Shown here piece after piece: positions 18,700 to 29,671 of a stretch of DNA of 64,000 bases. The translations under genes and the position numbers were made by a program. The DNA comes from Caulobacter vibrioides (GTDB lineage: Bacteria; Pseudomonadota; Alphaproteobacteria; Caulobacterales; Caulobacteraceae), in contig LNIY01000002.1 of the NCBI GenBank assembly GCA_001449105.1, positions 1 through 64,000 of the forward strand, read 5' to 3'. The stretch's first letter is position 1, and every line of letters begins with the position of its first letter. The notes below the pieces were generated by a model, which saw only the letters and a list, made by a program, of their open reading frames with translations, did no database searches and was not told the origin of the DNA.

Positions 18700-19379
18700 G
18701 CGTCCGTCGTCTCGCCAAGGAACAGCCCGAGAGCTTCGCTTTTTCGAAGGAAAGCCAGGCCAAGGCCGACTGGTGGAAAGCCAAGTACCCCGCCGCCCGC
18801 AAGCAGTCGGCGGTGATCCCGATGCTGTGGCTGGCCCAGAAACAAGAAGGCTGGGTGCAGGAGCCCGCGATCCAGGAGATCGCGCGCCAGCTCGAGATGC
18901 CGGTCATCCGCGTTCTGGAAGTGGCCACCTTCTACGTGATGTTCCAGCTGGCCCCGGTTGGTAAGACCGCCTTCGTCCAGCTGTGCGGCACCACGCCGTG
19001 CCAGCTGCGCGGCGCGCTCGACCTTAAGTCGGTGCTGGAGAAGAAGATCGGCCCGGCCCACTCGGTCTCGGCCGACGGCAAGTTCAGCTGGGAAGAGGTC
19101 GAGTGCCTCGGCGCCTGCTGCAACGCCCCGATGGCCGCCATCAACGACTACTACTACGAAGACCTGACGCCGGAGAGCCTGGCCCAGATCCTCGACGACT
19201 TCGCCGCGGGCAAGGCCCCGCAGCCGGGCAGCTACGAGGGCCGCAAGTCCTCGGAGCCGAAGGACAAGATCCAGACCCTGACCGACCCGAAGCTGTACGA
19301 CGGCTCGGCGGCCAAGAAGATCAAGATCCCGAACCTGCCCGAGAAGCCGAAGAAGACCAAGGCGGAGCCCGCCGCCTGA
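18696..19379 (+). CDS. nuoE: NADH-quinone oxidoreductase subunit E
   Basis: A 227-residue thioredoxin-like subunit of the NADH module that binds the 2Fe-2S cluster N1a. Ligands sit in CGTTPCQLRG and CLGACCNAP. Residues about 165-227 form a lysine- and proline-rich tail (KPKKTKAEPAA) beyond the family core. It overlaps its neighbours on both sides by 1-4 bases. Confidence 0.96.
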   Translation: MSVRRLAKEQPESFAFSKESQAKADWWKAKYPAARKQSAVIPMLWLAQKQEGWVQEPAIQEIARQLEMPVIRVLEVATFYVMFQLAPVGKTAFVQLCGTTPCQLRGALDLKSVLEKKIGPAHSVSADGKFSWEEVECLGACCNAPMAAINDYYYEDLTPESLAQILDDFAAGKAPQPGSYEGRKSSEPKDKIQTLTDPKLYDGSAAKKIKIPNLPEKPKKTKAEPAA

Positions 19380-19615
19380 TGACCGACGTGGCCGTCCAAC
19401 AGAAGAAGCGCTTCACGACGATGATCGCCATCGACGTCGTGTGCTTCCTGCTGGCCGGCGCGGCGATCGTCGGGCACGTGGCTTTCCACGTGTCGTGGCT
19501 GCTGCCGGTGTTCGTCCTGGCCATCGTCGCCGGGCTGGGCGCCCAGATCTGGTTCGTGCTCGGCTGGCTGAAGGCCACCAAGCCGCAGGACCCGCAAGCG
19601 GGGAGGGCGCCATGA
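19379..19615 (+). CDS. Small two-helix membrane protein between nuoE and nuoF
   Basis: 78 residues: a short basic N-terminus (VQQKKRF), two hydrophobic helices (about residues 14-36 and 38-65) and a polar tail. The ATG overlaps the nuoE stop (TGATG) and the stop overlaps the next ATG (ATGA), which argues strongly that it is translated. I do not recognise a named family. It is not a standard complex I subunit. A role in assembly or membrane docking of complex I is only a guess from position. Confidence 0.7.
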   Translation: MTDVAVQQKKRFTTMIAIDVVCFLLAGAAIVGHVAFHVSWLLPVFVLAIVAGLGAQIWFVLGWLKATKPQDPQAGRAP

Positions 19616-19872
19616 GCGACGACCTCGCCGACAAGCGGCGGGCCTATGTGGCCACGATCCGGGGGCTCTACCGCAAGGAGCGGGCCTTCGGTTTCGTGGC
19701 CAGTCTGGCCGGGGTGCTGCTGCTGATCTGGGGCCGGGAGGTCCCCGGCGCGCCAGCCTGGGCTACGCCCACAGGTCTTTTGGTGATCGGCGCCGGTTGG
19801 CTGCTTTTCGCCTATGTCATCGTCCGGCGGACGCGCTATGTCCGCACCCATCCATTCGATCCGCAAAGCTAG
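19612..19872 (+). CDS. Second small membrane protein between nuoE and nuoF
   Basis: 86 residues: a charged N-terminal helix ([22 protein letters not shown]), two hydrophobic segments (about 26-42 and 49-70) and a basic end ([15 protein letters not shown]). It overlaps the previous small gene by 4 bases and stops 4 bases before the nuoF ATG. No family was recognised. The tight spacing shows it is part of the nuo transcript. Confidence 0.68.
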   Translation: MSDDLADKRRAYVATIRGLYRKERAFGFVASLAGVLLLIWGREVPGAPAWATPTGLLVIGAGWLLFAYVIVRRTRYVRTHPFDPQS

Positions 19873-19876
19873 AGTC

Positions 19877-21196
<1,320 letters not shown>

Positions 21197-21201
21197 CAAG
21201 C

Positions 21202-23262
21202 ATGGCTATCGCCAAGGTCAACGGCGTCGAGGTCGAGTTCGAACCCGGCATGACGGTTCTGCAGGTCGCGGAACTGGCTGGGGAAGAGATCCCGCGCTTC
21301 TGCTATCACGAACGTCTGAGCATCGCCGGCAACTGCCGCATGTGCCTGGTCGAGGTTAAGCCCGGCCCGCCGAAGCCGCAGGCTTCGTGCGCCCTGCCGG
21401 CCGCCGAGGGCCAGGAGATCTTCACCAAGACTCCGATGGTCAAGAAGGCCCGCGAAGGGGTGATGGAGTTCCTGCTCATCAACCACCCGCTGGACTGCCC
21501 GATCTGCGACCAGGGCGGCGAGTGCGACCTGCAGGACCAGGCGGTCGGCTACGGCCGTGACGACAGCCGCTACGACGAGAACAAGCGCGCGGTCGAAGAG
21601 AAGGCCATGGGCCCGCTCATCAAGACCGTGATGACGCGCTGCATCCAGTGCACCCGCTGCGTCCGCTTCATCACCGAAGTCGCCGGCTCGCCGGAGATCG
21701 GCCTGATCTCGCGCGGTGAAGACGTCGAGATCACGACCTACCTGGGCGCCGCGGTGACCTCGGAACTGTCGGCCAACGTCATCGACCTGTGCCCGGTCGG
21801 CGCCCTGACCTCCAAGCCCTACGCCTTCGAAGCCCGTCCGTGGGAACTGAAGAAGACGGAAAGCATCGACGTCATGGACGCGCTCGGCTCGTCGATCCGC
21901 GTCGACGGCCGCGCCAACGCCGTGCTCCGCGTGCTGCCGCGCATCAACGAGGAGGTCAACGAAGAGTGGATCTCCGACAAGACGCGCTACGCCGTCGACG
22001 GCCTGCAGCGCCAGCGCCTCGACCGTCCGTACGTTCGTGTCGACGGCAAGCTGAAGCCGGCCACCTGGAATGAGGCTTTCGCCGCCGTTGCCGCCAAGAT
22101 CAAGGCGACCGCCCCCGAGCGCATCGGCGTCATCGCCGGCGACCTGCAGGACGCCGAAAGCCTGAAGGCGACCAAGGACCTCTTCACCGCTCTCGGCGTG
22201 AAGAACCTCGACGCCCGCCAGGACGGCGCCGCCCTGGGCCAGGGCCCGCGCGAGAGCTGGCTGTTCAACTCGACCATCGCCGGCATCGAAGACGCCGACG
22301 TCGTCCTGTTCGTCGGCAGCAACCCGCGCCTCGAGGCTCCGGTCCTCAACGCCCGCTTCCGCAAGCAGTGGCTGGCCGGCAAGACCCGCTTCGGCGTCAT
22401 CGGCGAGCAGGTCGACCTGACCTTCGGCTACGACTACCTCGGCGCCGGCGCCAAGACGCTGTCGAGCCTGGCCAAGGCCAAGAACGACTTCGTCGCCGCC
22501 CTGAAGGCCGCCGAGCGTCCCGCGATCATCATCGGCCAGGGCGCGCTCGCCCGCGCCGACGGCGCGGCGATCCTCAAGGCCGCCGCGGGCCTCGCCAAGA
22601 CCTTCAACGTGGTCCGCGAAGGCTGGAACGGCTGGAACGTGCTGCACACCGCCGCCGCCCGCGTGGCCGGCCTCGACCTGGGCTTCGTCCCGGCGCAGGG
22701 CGGTCTGTCGACCGGCGACATGCTGAAGCCGGGCGCGCTGGACGTGCTGTTCCTGTTGGGCGCCGACGAGTGCGAAAGCGCCGCCAGCGACGCCTTCAAG
22801 ATCTACCTCGGCACCCACGGCGACGCCGGCGCCCACAAGGCAGACGTCATCCTGCCGGGCGCCGCCTACACCGAAAAGAACGGCCTGTACGTGAACACCG
22901 AAGGCCGGGTGCAGATGGGCAAGCGGGCCGTGTTCCCGAAGGGCGAGGCCAAGGAAGACTGGTCGATCCTGCGGGCGCTGTCGGAAACCCTGGGCCACAA
23001 GCTGCCGTACGACAGCCTGGACCAACTGCGCGCCAAGCTGTTCGCCGATCACCCGACCTTCGGCCAGATCGACTTCGCTCCGGGCTCGGTTCCCACCGTG
23101 TTCGACCTCGCCGCCGTCGGCGGTGAAGGGGAGGCGACCGACGCTCCGTTCGAGAGCCCGGTGAAGGCCTTCCACCTGACCAATCCCATCGCGCGCGCCA
23201 GCGTGACCATGGCCGAGTGCGCGGCCAACGTCTCGGCCGCCTCCAAGATCGCCGCGGAGTAA
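21202..23262 (+). CDS. nuoG: NADH-quinone oxidoreductase subunit G
   Basis: A 686-residue iron-sulfur subunit. The N-terminal ferredoxin domain has CYHERLSIAGNCRMCLVEVK (N1b), followed by HPLDCPICDQGGECDLQDQ (His/Cys-ligated N5) and CIQCTRCVRF plus a distal cysteine (N4). The rest is a molybdopterin-oxidoreductase-like domain without cofactor. Its length is that of the mitochondrial 75-kDa type, shorter than E. coli NuoG, and I do not see the extra N7 motif. It begins 5 bases after nuoF. Confidence 0.96.
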   Translation: MAIAKVNGVEVEFEPGMTVLQVAELAGEEIPRFCYHERLSIAGNCRMCLVEVKPGPPKPQASCALPAAEGQEIFTKTPMVKKAREGVMEFLLINHPLDCPICDQGGECDLQDQAVGYGRDDSRYDENKRAVEEKAMGPLIKTVMTRCIQCTRCVRFITEVAGSPEIGLISRGEDVEITTYLGAAVTSELSANVIDLCPVGALTSKPYAFEARPWELKKTESIDVMDALGSSIRVDGRANAVLRVLPRINEEVNEEWISDKTRYAVDGLQRQRLDRPYVRVDGKLKPATWNEAFAAVAAKIKATAPERIGVIAGDLQDAESLKATKDLFTALGVKNLDARQDGAALGQGPRESWLFNSTIAGIEDADVVLFVGSNPRLEAPVLNARFRKQWLAGKTRFGVIGEQVDLTFGYDYLGAGAKTLSSLAKAKNDFVAALKAAERPAIIIGQGALARADGAAILKAAAGLAKTFNVVREGWNGWNVLHTAAARVAGLDLGFVPAQGGLSTGDMLKPGALDVLFLLGADECESAASDAFKIYLGTHGDAGAHKADVILPGAAYTEKNGLYVNTEGRVQMGKRAVFPKGEAKEDWSILRALSETLGHKLPYDSLDQLRAKLFADHPTFGQIDFAPGSVPTVFDLAAVGGEGEATDAPFESPVKAFHLTNPIARASVTMAECAANVSAASKIAAE

Positions 23263-23265
23263 GCC

Positions 23266-24330
23266 GTGAACGAGATCAATCCGCTTCTCTGGTTCGGCCT
23301 CACGCTCGGCGGCATCCTGCTGGTCGTGATCTGGGTTCTGCTGAGCCTTGCCTTCCTGCTGCTGGCCGACCGCAAGATCTGGGCCGGCGTCCAGATGCGC
23401 AAGGGCCCGAACGTCGTCGGTCCCTTCGGCCTGCTGCAGTCCTTCGCCGACTTCGGCAAGTTCGTGCTGAAGGAAATCGTCATCCCGGCCGGCGCCGACA
23501 AGGCCATCTTCCTGCTGGCCCCGCTGATCAGCCTGATCCTGGGCTTCATCGGCTGGGCCGTGGTGCCGTTCGCGCCGGGCTGGGTCGTCTCCAACCTGAA
23601 CGTCGGCATCCTTTACCTGCTGGCGATGAGCTCGCTGGGCGTCTACGGCATCATCATGGGCGGCTGGGCTTCGAACTCGAAGTACCCGTTCCTGGGCGCG
23701 CTGCGTTCGGCGGCCCAGATGGTGTCGTACGAAGTGTCGATCGGCCTGATCATCATCACGGTGATCCTGCTGGCCGGCTCGATGAACCTGTCGACGATCG
23801 TCGAAGCCCAGTCGGGCTGGATCTGGAACTGGAACGTCTTCGGCGGCGGCCTCAAGAACATTGTCCTGCTGCCGGTCATGGTGATCGCCATGGGCATGTT
23901 CTACATCTCGGCCCTGGCCGAGACGAACCGCCCGCCGTTCGACCTTCCGGAAGCCGAATCCGAACTCGTGGCCGGCTACCAGGTCGAGTATTCCTCGACC
24001 CCGTACCTGCTGTTCATGGTCGCCGAGTATTCGAACATCGTTCTGATGTGCGCCATGATCAACGTGCTGTTCTTCGGCGGCTGGAACCCCGGCTTCCCGA
24101 CGGACTTCATGGCCACCTGGCCGACGTTCGCGGCCAACCTGCTGCTGGCCTTGGTGTTCTACGCCAAGATCTGCTTCTGGTTCTTCATGTTCGCCATGGC
24201 CAAGGCCATCGTGCCCCGCTACCGCTACGACCAACTGATGCGCCTGGGCTGGAAGGTCTTCCTGCCGATGTCGCTGGTGCTGGTCGTGCTGGTCGCCGGC
24301 TGGCGCGTCTTCTCGCCGGTGGCGGGATGA
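23266..24330 (+). CDS. nuoH: NADH-quinone oxidoreductase subunit H
   Basis: A 354-residue membrane subunit with about eight helices that forms part of the quinone channel. Family marks are [20 protein letters not shown] and [23 protein letters not shown]. The start is a GTG 3 bases after the nuoG stop, and no nearer ATG fits the family N-terminus. Its end overlaps the small lipoprotein gene by 4 bases. Confidence 0.96.
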   Translation: MNEINPLLWFGLTLGGILLVVIWVLLSLAFLLLADRKIWAGVQMRKGPNVVGPFGLLQSFADFGKFVLKEIVIPAGADKAIFLLAPLISLILGFIGWAVVPFAPGWVVSNLNVGILYLLAMSSLGVYGIIMGGWASNSKYPFLGALRSAAQMVSYEVSIGLIIITVILLAGSMNLSTIVEAQSGWIWNWNVFGGGLKNIVLLPVMVIAMGMFYISALAETNRPPFDLPEAESELVAGYQVEYSSTPYLLFMVAEYSNIVLMCAMINVLFFGGWNPGFPTDFMATWPTFAANLLLALVFYAKICFWFFMFAMAKAIVPRYRYDQLMRLGWKVFLPMSLVLVVLVAGWRVFSPVAG

Positions 24331-24569
24331 GGCGTCCGCTCGCCCTGGCCCTGACGGGGCTGGTCCTGACGACGGCGGGCGCCTGCGCGTCCGTCGCCGA
24401 GGACCGCTCCTATTCGCTGGGGCGAGGGATCGTGAACTACGACGAGCTGCGTCGGGCCGGCGACAAGTGCCAGGCCGAAGGCGGTGCGTTGCAAGCCAAG
24501 ATGGACGGGGGAGATCCCGCCCAGCTTTCGAACTACACCTGCGTCATTCCGAAGGTTAAGCGGCCATGA
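24327..24569 (+). CDS. Small putative lipoprotein between nuoH and nuoI
   Basis: 80 residues: a basic start, a hydrophobic signal stretch and a cysteine at position 20 (TTAGAC-AS), a weak lipobox. The mature part is polar with two more cysteines (GDKCQAEGG and NYTCVIPK) that could form a disulfide outside the cytoplasm. ATGA overlaps tie it to nuoH and nuoI. No family was recognised. The lipobox lacks the usual leucine at -3, so simple secretion is also possible. Confidence 0.65.
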   Translation: MRRPLALALTGLVLTTAGACASVAEDRSYSLGRGIVNYDELRRAGDKCQAEGGALQAKMDGGDPAQLSNYTCVIPKVKRP

Positions 24570-25057
24570 TGAGTCGTATCACCCAAGCCGTCAAAGGCGT
24601 CGCCCTGCTGGACTTCGCGGGCGCCTTCGGCCTGGCCATGAAGTATCTGGTCGCGCCGAAGAAGACCGTGATCTATCCGAACGAGCGCGGCCCGCAGTCG
24701 CCGCGCTTCCGGGGCGAGCACGCCCTGCGCCGCTATCCCAACGGGGAAGAGCGCTGCATCGCGTGCAAGCTGTGCGAGGCCATCTGCCCGGCCCAGGCCA
24801 TCACCATCGAGGCCGAACCGCGCGAGGACGGCAGCCGCCGCACGACCCGGTACGACATCGACATGGTCAAGTGCATCTACTGCGGCCTGTGCCAGGAGGC
24901 CTGCCCGGTGGACGCCATCGTCGAAGGCCCGAACATCGAGTTCGCGGTCGAGACGCGCGAAGAGCTCTACTACGACAAGGAAAAGCTGCTCGACAACGGT
25001 GACCGTTGGGAACGGCTGATCGCGAAGAATCTGGAGTTGGACGCTCCGTACCGCTAA
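24566..25057 (+). CDS. nuoI: NADH-quinone oxidoreductase subunit I
   Basis: The 163-residue 8Fe ferredoxin subunit carrying clusters N6a and N6b. It has two CxxCxxCxxxCP motifs, [12 protein letters not shown] and [12 protein letters not shown]. The N-terminal amphipathic helix docks to the membrane arm. The ATG overlaps the lipoprotein stop; a second ATG follows at once, so the start may be one codon later. Confidence 0.97.
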   Translation: MMSRITQAVKGVALLDFAGAFGLAMKYLVAPKKTVIYPNERGPQSPRFRGEHALRRYPNGEERCIACKLCEAICPAQAITIEAEPREDGSRRTTRYDIDMVKCIYCGLCQEACPVDAIVEGPNIEFAVETREELYYDKEKLLDNGDRWERLIAKNLELDAPYR

Positions 25058-25138
25058 ACGGTCGGCGCGAATCCGAGTTGGCGGCGTGCGCTTCGCACGT
25101 CGCTGTTATTTGAACTTATCAGGGGAGCACCTGGGCCA

Positions 25139-25756
25139 ATGGCCTTGCAGGCGATAGCTTTCTACTTGCTGGCGTTCGTGACCATTGCGGCGGGTCTTCT
25201 CGTCGTCTCGGCCAAGAACCCCGTGCACTCGGTGCTCTTCCTGATCACCGCCTTCTTCTCGGCCGCGGGCCTCTTCGTCCTCCTGGGCGCGGAGTTCCTC
25301 GCGATGCTGCTGATCGTCGTCTATGTGGGCGCGGTCGCGGTGCTGTTCCTCTTCGTCGTCATGATGCTCGACATCGACTTCGAAGCGCTTCGGGACGGCT
25401 TCGCCCAGTACCTGCCGATCGGCGGTCTGGTCGGCGGCATCCTGACGATCGAGATGATCATGGTCGCCGTCAGCGTGGCCACCAACGGCGCGGCCGCCAA
25501 GAACGCCGCTCCGCTGGCGTCGCCGGGCGGTGTCAGCAACACCGAGGCCATCGGCCGGGTGCTCTACACCGACTACATCTTCTTCTTCCAGGCTGCGGGC
25601 CTGGTGCTGCTGGTCGCGATGATCGGCGCCATCGTCCTGACCCTGCGTCACAAGCCTGGCGTCAAGCGCCAGGACATCGGCAAGCAGGTCGCCCGTACGC
25701 CCAAGACCGGAATGGAACTCGTGCAGATCAAGCCGGGCGAGGGGATCAGCGAATGA
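25139..25756 (+). CDS. nuoJ: NADH-quinone oxidoreductase subunit J
   Basis: A 205-residue membrane subunit with five predicted helices and the [29 protein letters not shown] segment (helices 2-3), where the broken helix 3 of NuoJ lies. It follows an 81-base gap, the largest inside the nuo operon, which holds a small hairpin (GTGCG-CTT-CGCAC). A GGGGAG site precedes the ATG. It ends by overlapping nuoK by 4 bases. Confidence 0.95.
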   Translation: MALQAIAFYLLAFVTIAAGLLVVSAKNPVHSVLFLITAFFSAAGLFVLLGAEFLAMLLIVVYVGAVAVLFLFVVMMLDIDFEALRDGFAQYLPIGGLVGGILTIEMIMVAVSVATNGAAAKNAAPLASPGGVSNTEAIGRVLYTDYIFFFQAAGLVLLVAMIGAIVLTLRHKPGVKRQDIGKQVARTPKTGMELVQIKPGEGISE

Positions 25757-26058
25757 TCGGCCTTCCGCATTACCTCATCGTCGCCGCCATCCTCTTCACG
25801 ATCGGCGTCTTCGGGATCTTCGTGAACCGCAAGAACATCATCGTCATCCTGATGTCGATCGAGCTGATCCTGCTGGCGGTCAACATCAACCTGGTCGCCT
25901 TCTCGGCCTACCTGCACAACGTGGTGGGCCAGATCTTCGCGATGTTCGTGCTGACCGTGGCGGCCGCCGAGGCCGCCGTGGGCCTGGCCATCCTGGTGAC
26001 CTTCTTCCGGAACCGCGGCGACATCGCGGTCGACGACGCCAGCATGATGAAGGGCTGA
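25753..26058 (+). CDS. nuoK: NADH-quinone oxidoreductase subunit K
   Basis: A 101-residue MrpC-like subunit with three helices. It carries the buried glutamate motif [17 protein letters not shown] and the conserved end [15 protein letters not shown]. It forms part of the proton path next to NuoJ. ATGA overlap with nuoJ; nuoL follows after 4 bases. Confidence 0.96.
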   Translation: MIGLPHYLIVAAILFTIGVFGIFVNRKNIIVILMSIELILLAVNINLVAFSAYLHNVVGQIFAMFVLTVAAAEAAVGLAILVTFFRNRGDIAVDDASMMKG

Positions 26059-26062
26059 CCCA

Positions 26063-28168
26063 GTGCAATCGCTCGTCACCATTCTCGTCTTCGCCCCGCT
26101 GGTGGGCGCGATCATCGCCGGCCTGTTCGGCCGGCGGATCGGCAACGTCGCTTCGCAAGCCGTCACCACGGGCCTTCTGATCCTGGCCTGCGCGCTGTCG
26201 TGGGTCACCTTCAGCCAATGGACCTGGGGTCACATGGAGGCCTTCACGGTCTCGCTGCTGCCCTTCATCCACGTGGGCGACTTCATCGCCAACTGGTCGA
26301 TCCGCATCGACGCCCTGTCGGCGACCATGCTGATCGTGGTCACGACCGTCTCGGCGCTCGTGCACATCTATTCCTGGGGCTACATGGCCGAGGACGACAG
26401 CAAGCCGCGCTTCTTCGCGTACCTGTCGCTCTTCACCTTCGCCATGCTGTCGCTGGTCACCGCCGCCGACTTCATGCAGCTGTTCTTCGGCTGGGAAGGC
26501 GTGGGCCTGGCCTCGTACCTGCTGATCGGCTTCTGGTTCAAGAAGCCCTCGGCCAGCGCGGCCGCCATCAAGGCCTTCGTCGTCAACCGCGTCGGCGACT
26601 TCGGCTTCGCGCTCGGCATCATGACCGTCTACTGGGCGTTCGGCACGATCAACTTCGCCGAGCTGTTCCCGATGATCCAGGCGGGCGCCGCCCGCAGCTG
26701 GCAGTTCGCCGGCCATAGCTGGCCGCTGGTCGACATCGCCTGCTTCCTGCTGTTCATCGGCGCGATGGGCAAGTCGGCCCAGTTCTTCCTGCACACCTGG
26801 CTTCCGGACGCCATGGAAGGCCCGACCCCGGTATCGGCGCTGATCCACGCGGCCACCATGGTGACCGCCGGCGTCTACATGCTGTGCCTGCTGTCGCCGA
26901 TGTTCGAGTACGCCCCCGTGGCCAAGAACATCGTCACGGTCATCGGCGCGGTGACGGCCCTGTTCGCCGCCACGGTCGGCCTGACCCAGAACGACATCAA
27001 GCGCGTGATCGCCTACTCGACCTGTTCGCAGCTGGGCTACATGTTCTTCGCCGCCGGCGTGGGCGCCTACCAGGCGGCCATGTTCCACCTGTTCACGCAC
27101 GCCTTCTTCAAGGCGCTGCTGTTCCTGGGCGCCGGTTCGGTGATCCACGGCATGCACCACGAGCAGGACATGCGCCGCTACGGCGCCCTGGCCAAGATGC
27201 TGCCGGTGACCTTCATCGCCATGACGATCGGCACGATCGCCATCACGGGCCTCGGCTTCCCGCCGCTGCACCTGGGCTTCGCCGGCTTCTACTCGAAGGA
27301 CACCATCATCGAAGCCGCGTTCGCCGCGGGCGGCCACAACCAGATCGCCATGTTCGCGTGGGTGATCGGCGTCCTCGTCGCCGGCCTGACCTCGTTCTAC
27401 TCGTGGCGCCTGGCGTTCTTCACCTTCAACGGCAAGGCCCGTTGGGGTCATGACGACCACGCTCACGATGCGCACGCCGCTCACGGCCACGACGATCACG
27501 CGCACGCCGCCCATGGTCATGACCATGCCCATGGGGACCACGCCCACGGCGCGCACGACGATCACGGCCATGACGACCATGGCCATGGCCACGATCACAA
27601 GCCGCATGAAAGCCCGTGGGTGATGCTGCTGCCGCTGGTCGTGCTGTCGATCGGCGCGGTCGCCGCCGGCTTCGTCTTCACCGGCTACTTCGTGGGTCAC
27701 CACGAGGCCGAGTTCTGGCGCGGCGCGATCTACAACGCCCCGACCAACCACGTGCTGCACGACGCGCACAACGTGGCCGACTGGGTGAAGTGGAGCCCGC
27801 TGGTCGCCTCGCTGCTCGGCCTGGCCATCGCCGTCTACGTCTACCTGATCAAGGGCAACGAGCGGCTTGGCCTCAAGCTCGCCGAGCGCAAGGGTCCGCT
27901 GTACGTGTTCTTCTACAACAAGTGGTTCTTCGACGAGCTCTACGACGCCACCTTCGTGCGCGCCGCCAAGTTCCTCGGCGACCTGTTCTGGAAGGGCGGG
28001 GACCAGAAGATCATCGATCGCCTGGGTCCCGACGGCGTCAGCGCCGTCTCCTACGCCGTCGGCCGCAAGACGGGCAAAGCCCAGACCGGCTACGTCTACC
28101 ACTACGCTTTCGTCATGCTGCTCGGCGTCGCCGGCCTGCTGACGTTCGCCCTTTACGCATTCCGTTGA
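26063..28168 (+). CDS. nuoL: NADH-quinone oxidoreductase subunit L
   Basis: The 701-residue distal antiporter-like subunit, with 14 core helices (proton_antipo_N and proton_antipo_M) and the long lateral helix toward the C-terminus. Core marks include [19 protein letters not shown] and [30 protein letters not shown] histidine-rich stretch at residues 463-515 is inserted between core helices and makes the protein longer than the E. coli one (613). It starts with GTG. Confidence 0.96.
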   Translation: MQSLVTILVFAPLVGAIIAGLFGRRIGNVASQAVTTGLLILACALSWVTFSQWTWGHMEAFTVSLLPFIHVGDFIANWSIRIDALSATMLIVVTTVSALVHIYSWGYMAEDDSKPRFFAYLSLFTFAMLSLVTAADFMQLFFGWEGVGLASYLLIGFWFKKPSASAAAIKAFVVNRVGDFGFALGIMTVYWAFGTINFAELFPMIQAGAARSWQFAGHSWPLVDIACFLLFIGAMGKSAQFFLHTWLPDAMEGPTPVSALIHAATMVTAGVYMLCLLSPMFEYAPVAKNIVTVIGAVTALFAATVGLTQNDIKRVIAYSTCSQLGYMFFAAGVGAYQAAMFHLFTHAFFKALLFLGAGSVIHGMHHEQDMRRYGALAKMLPVTFIAMTIGTIAITGLGFPPLHLGFAGFYSKDTIIEAAFAAGGHNQIAMFAWVIGVLVAGLTSFYSWRLAFFTFNGKARWGHDDHAHDAHAAHGHDDHAHAAHGHDHAHGDHAHGAHDDHGHDDHGHGHDHKPHESPWVMLLPLVVLSIGAVAAGFVFTGYFVGHHEAEFWRGAIYNAPTNHVLHDAHNVADWVKWSPLVASLLGLAIAVYVYLIKGNERLGLKLAERKGPLYVFFYNKWFFDELYDATFVRAAKFLGDLFWKGGDQKIIDRLGPDGVSAVSYAVGRKTGKAQTGYVYHYAFVMLLGVAGLLTFALYAFR
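27449..27607 (+). other. Histidine-rich low-complexity insert within NuoL
   Basis: Residues 463-515 of NuoL contain 22 histidines in 53 residues, set in [12 protein letters not shown] and GDHAHG units. The DNA shows matching repeats of CAYGRC-type codons, so it probably grew by slippage. It falls in a loop between membrane helices and could bind metal ions. The reading frame stays intact on both sides. Confidence 0.9.
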
Positions 28169-28178
28169 GGACGGATCG

Positions 28179-29663
28179 ATGACCGGCCTGCTCAGCCTTA
28201 CGACCTTTGCTCCGCTCGTCGGCGTGGCCCTGATCCTGGCGGCTCGCGCCGCCAAGGGCCCGGGCGCCGCCACCGACACCCTGTCCAAGTGGATCGCCCT
28301 GGCGACCACCCTGGTCACCTTCGCCCTGTCGCTGGTTCTGACCTTCCAGTTCGACGCCAAGAACCCCGGCTTCCAGTTCGTGGAAGACGTGGCCTGGTTC
28401 GCCGGCCTGCACTACCGCATGGGCATCGACGGCATCTCGGTGCTGCTGGTCCTGCTGACCACCTTCCTGCTGCCGATCTGTATCGTGGCCAGCTGGAAGT
28501 CGGTCGAGAAGCGCGTCGTCGAGTACCTGATCGCCTTCCTGGTCCTCGAGACCCTGGTGGTCGGCGTGTTCTGCGCGCTGGACCTGGTGCTGTTCTACCT
28601 CTTCTTCGAAGGGGGCCTGGTGCCGATGTTCCTGATCATCGGCATCTGGGGCGGCAAGCGCCGTATCTACGCGGCCTACAAGTTCTTCCTCTACACGCTG
28701 CTCGGCTCGGTGCTGATGCTGGCGGCCATCCTGGCCATGATCTCGATCGCCGGCACCTCGTCGATCCCCGAGCTCATGACCTACAAGTTCGCGCCGTGGC
28801 TCCAGACCTGGCTGTGGCTGGCCTTCTTCGCCTCGTTCGCGGTGAAGATGCCGATGTGGCCGGTGCACACCTGGCTGCCTGACGCCCACGTGGAAGCCCC
28901 GACGGCGGGTTCGGTCATCCTGGCCGGCATCCTGCTGAAGATGGGCGGCTACGGCTTCATGCGCTTCAGCATCCCGATGTTCCCGAACGCCTCGGAGATG
29001 TTCCAGCCGCTGGTGTTCGCGATGTCGGGCATCGCCATCGTCTACACCTCGCTGGTCGCCTTCCGTCAGACCGACATCAAGAAGCTGATCGCCTACTCGT
29101 CGGTGGCCCACATGGGCTTCGTGACCATGGGCATCTTCTCGGGCAACACGGCCGGCGAGCAGGGCGCCCTGTTCCAGATGATCAGCCACGGGGTGATCTC
29201 GGGCGCGCTCTTCCTCTGCGTCGGCGTGGTCTACGACCGCATGCACACCCGCGAGATCGCCTTCTACGGCGGCCTCACCAACCGCATGCCGCACTACGCC
29301 TTCGTGTTCCTGCTGTTCACGATGGGCAATGTCGGCCTGCCGGGCACCTCGGGCTTCGTCGGTGAAATCCTGACGATGACCGGCGTCTACCAGGCCTCGA
29401 CCTGGACGGCGATCGTGTCGGCCACCGGCGTGATCCTGTCGGCGATGTACGCCCTGACGCTGTACCGCCGCGTCATGTACGGCGAGATCGTCAACCCGGA
29501 ACTTAAGACGATCACCGACCTGGATGCTCGCGAGATCCTGCTCTTCGTACCGCTGATCATCATGACCCTGGTGCTCGGCATCTATCCTAATCTTGTGTTC
29601 AACCTGACCGCGTCGTCCGTCGACGGGCTCGTCGGCGCCTGGCGCGCCGCCGTGGGCGGGTGA
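28179..29663 (+). CDS. nuoM: NADH-quinone oxidoreductase subunit M
   Basis: The 494-residue antiporter-like membrane subunit. Family marks are [21 protein letters not shown], with the glutamate used in proton pumping, and [30 protein letters not shown]. It starts 10 bases after nuoL with a GAGGA site. Its stop overlaps a possible GTG start for nuoN. Confidence 0.97.
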   Translation: MTGLLSLTTFAPLVGVALILAARAAKGPGAATDTLSKWIALATTLVTFALSLVLTFQFDAKNPGFQFVEDVAWFAGLHYRMGIDGISVLLVLLTTFLLPICIVASWKSVEKRVVEYLIAFLVLETLVVGVFCALDLVLFYLFFEGGLVPMFLIIGIWGGKRRIYAAYKFFLYTLLGSVLMLAAILAMISIAGTSSIPELMTYKFAPWLQTWLWLAFFASFAVKMPMWPVHTWLPDAHVEAPTAGSVILAGILLKMGGYGFMRFSIPMFPNASEMFQPLVFAMSGIAIVYTSLVAFRQTDIKKLIAYSSVAHMGFVTMGIFSGNTAGEQGALFQMISHGVISGALFLCVGVVYDRMHTREIAFYGGLTNRMPHYAFVFLLFTMGNVGLPGTSGFVGEILTMTGVYQASTWTAIVSATGVILSAMYALTLYRRVMYGEIVNPELKTITDLDAREILLFVPLIIMTLVLGIYPNLVFNLTASSVDGLVGAWRAAVGG

Positions 29664-29671
29664 GGGATCCC

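Noticed and set aside
25886..28360. Long minus-strand frame opposite nuoK-nuoL
   Set aside because: Antisense shadow; the plus-strand subunits are certain.
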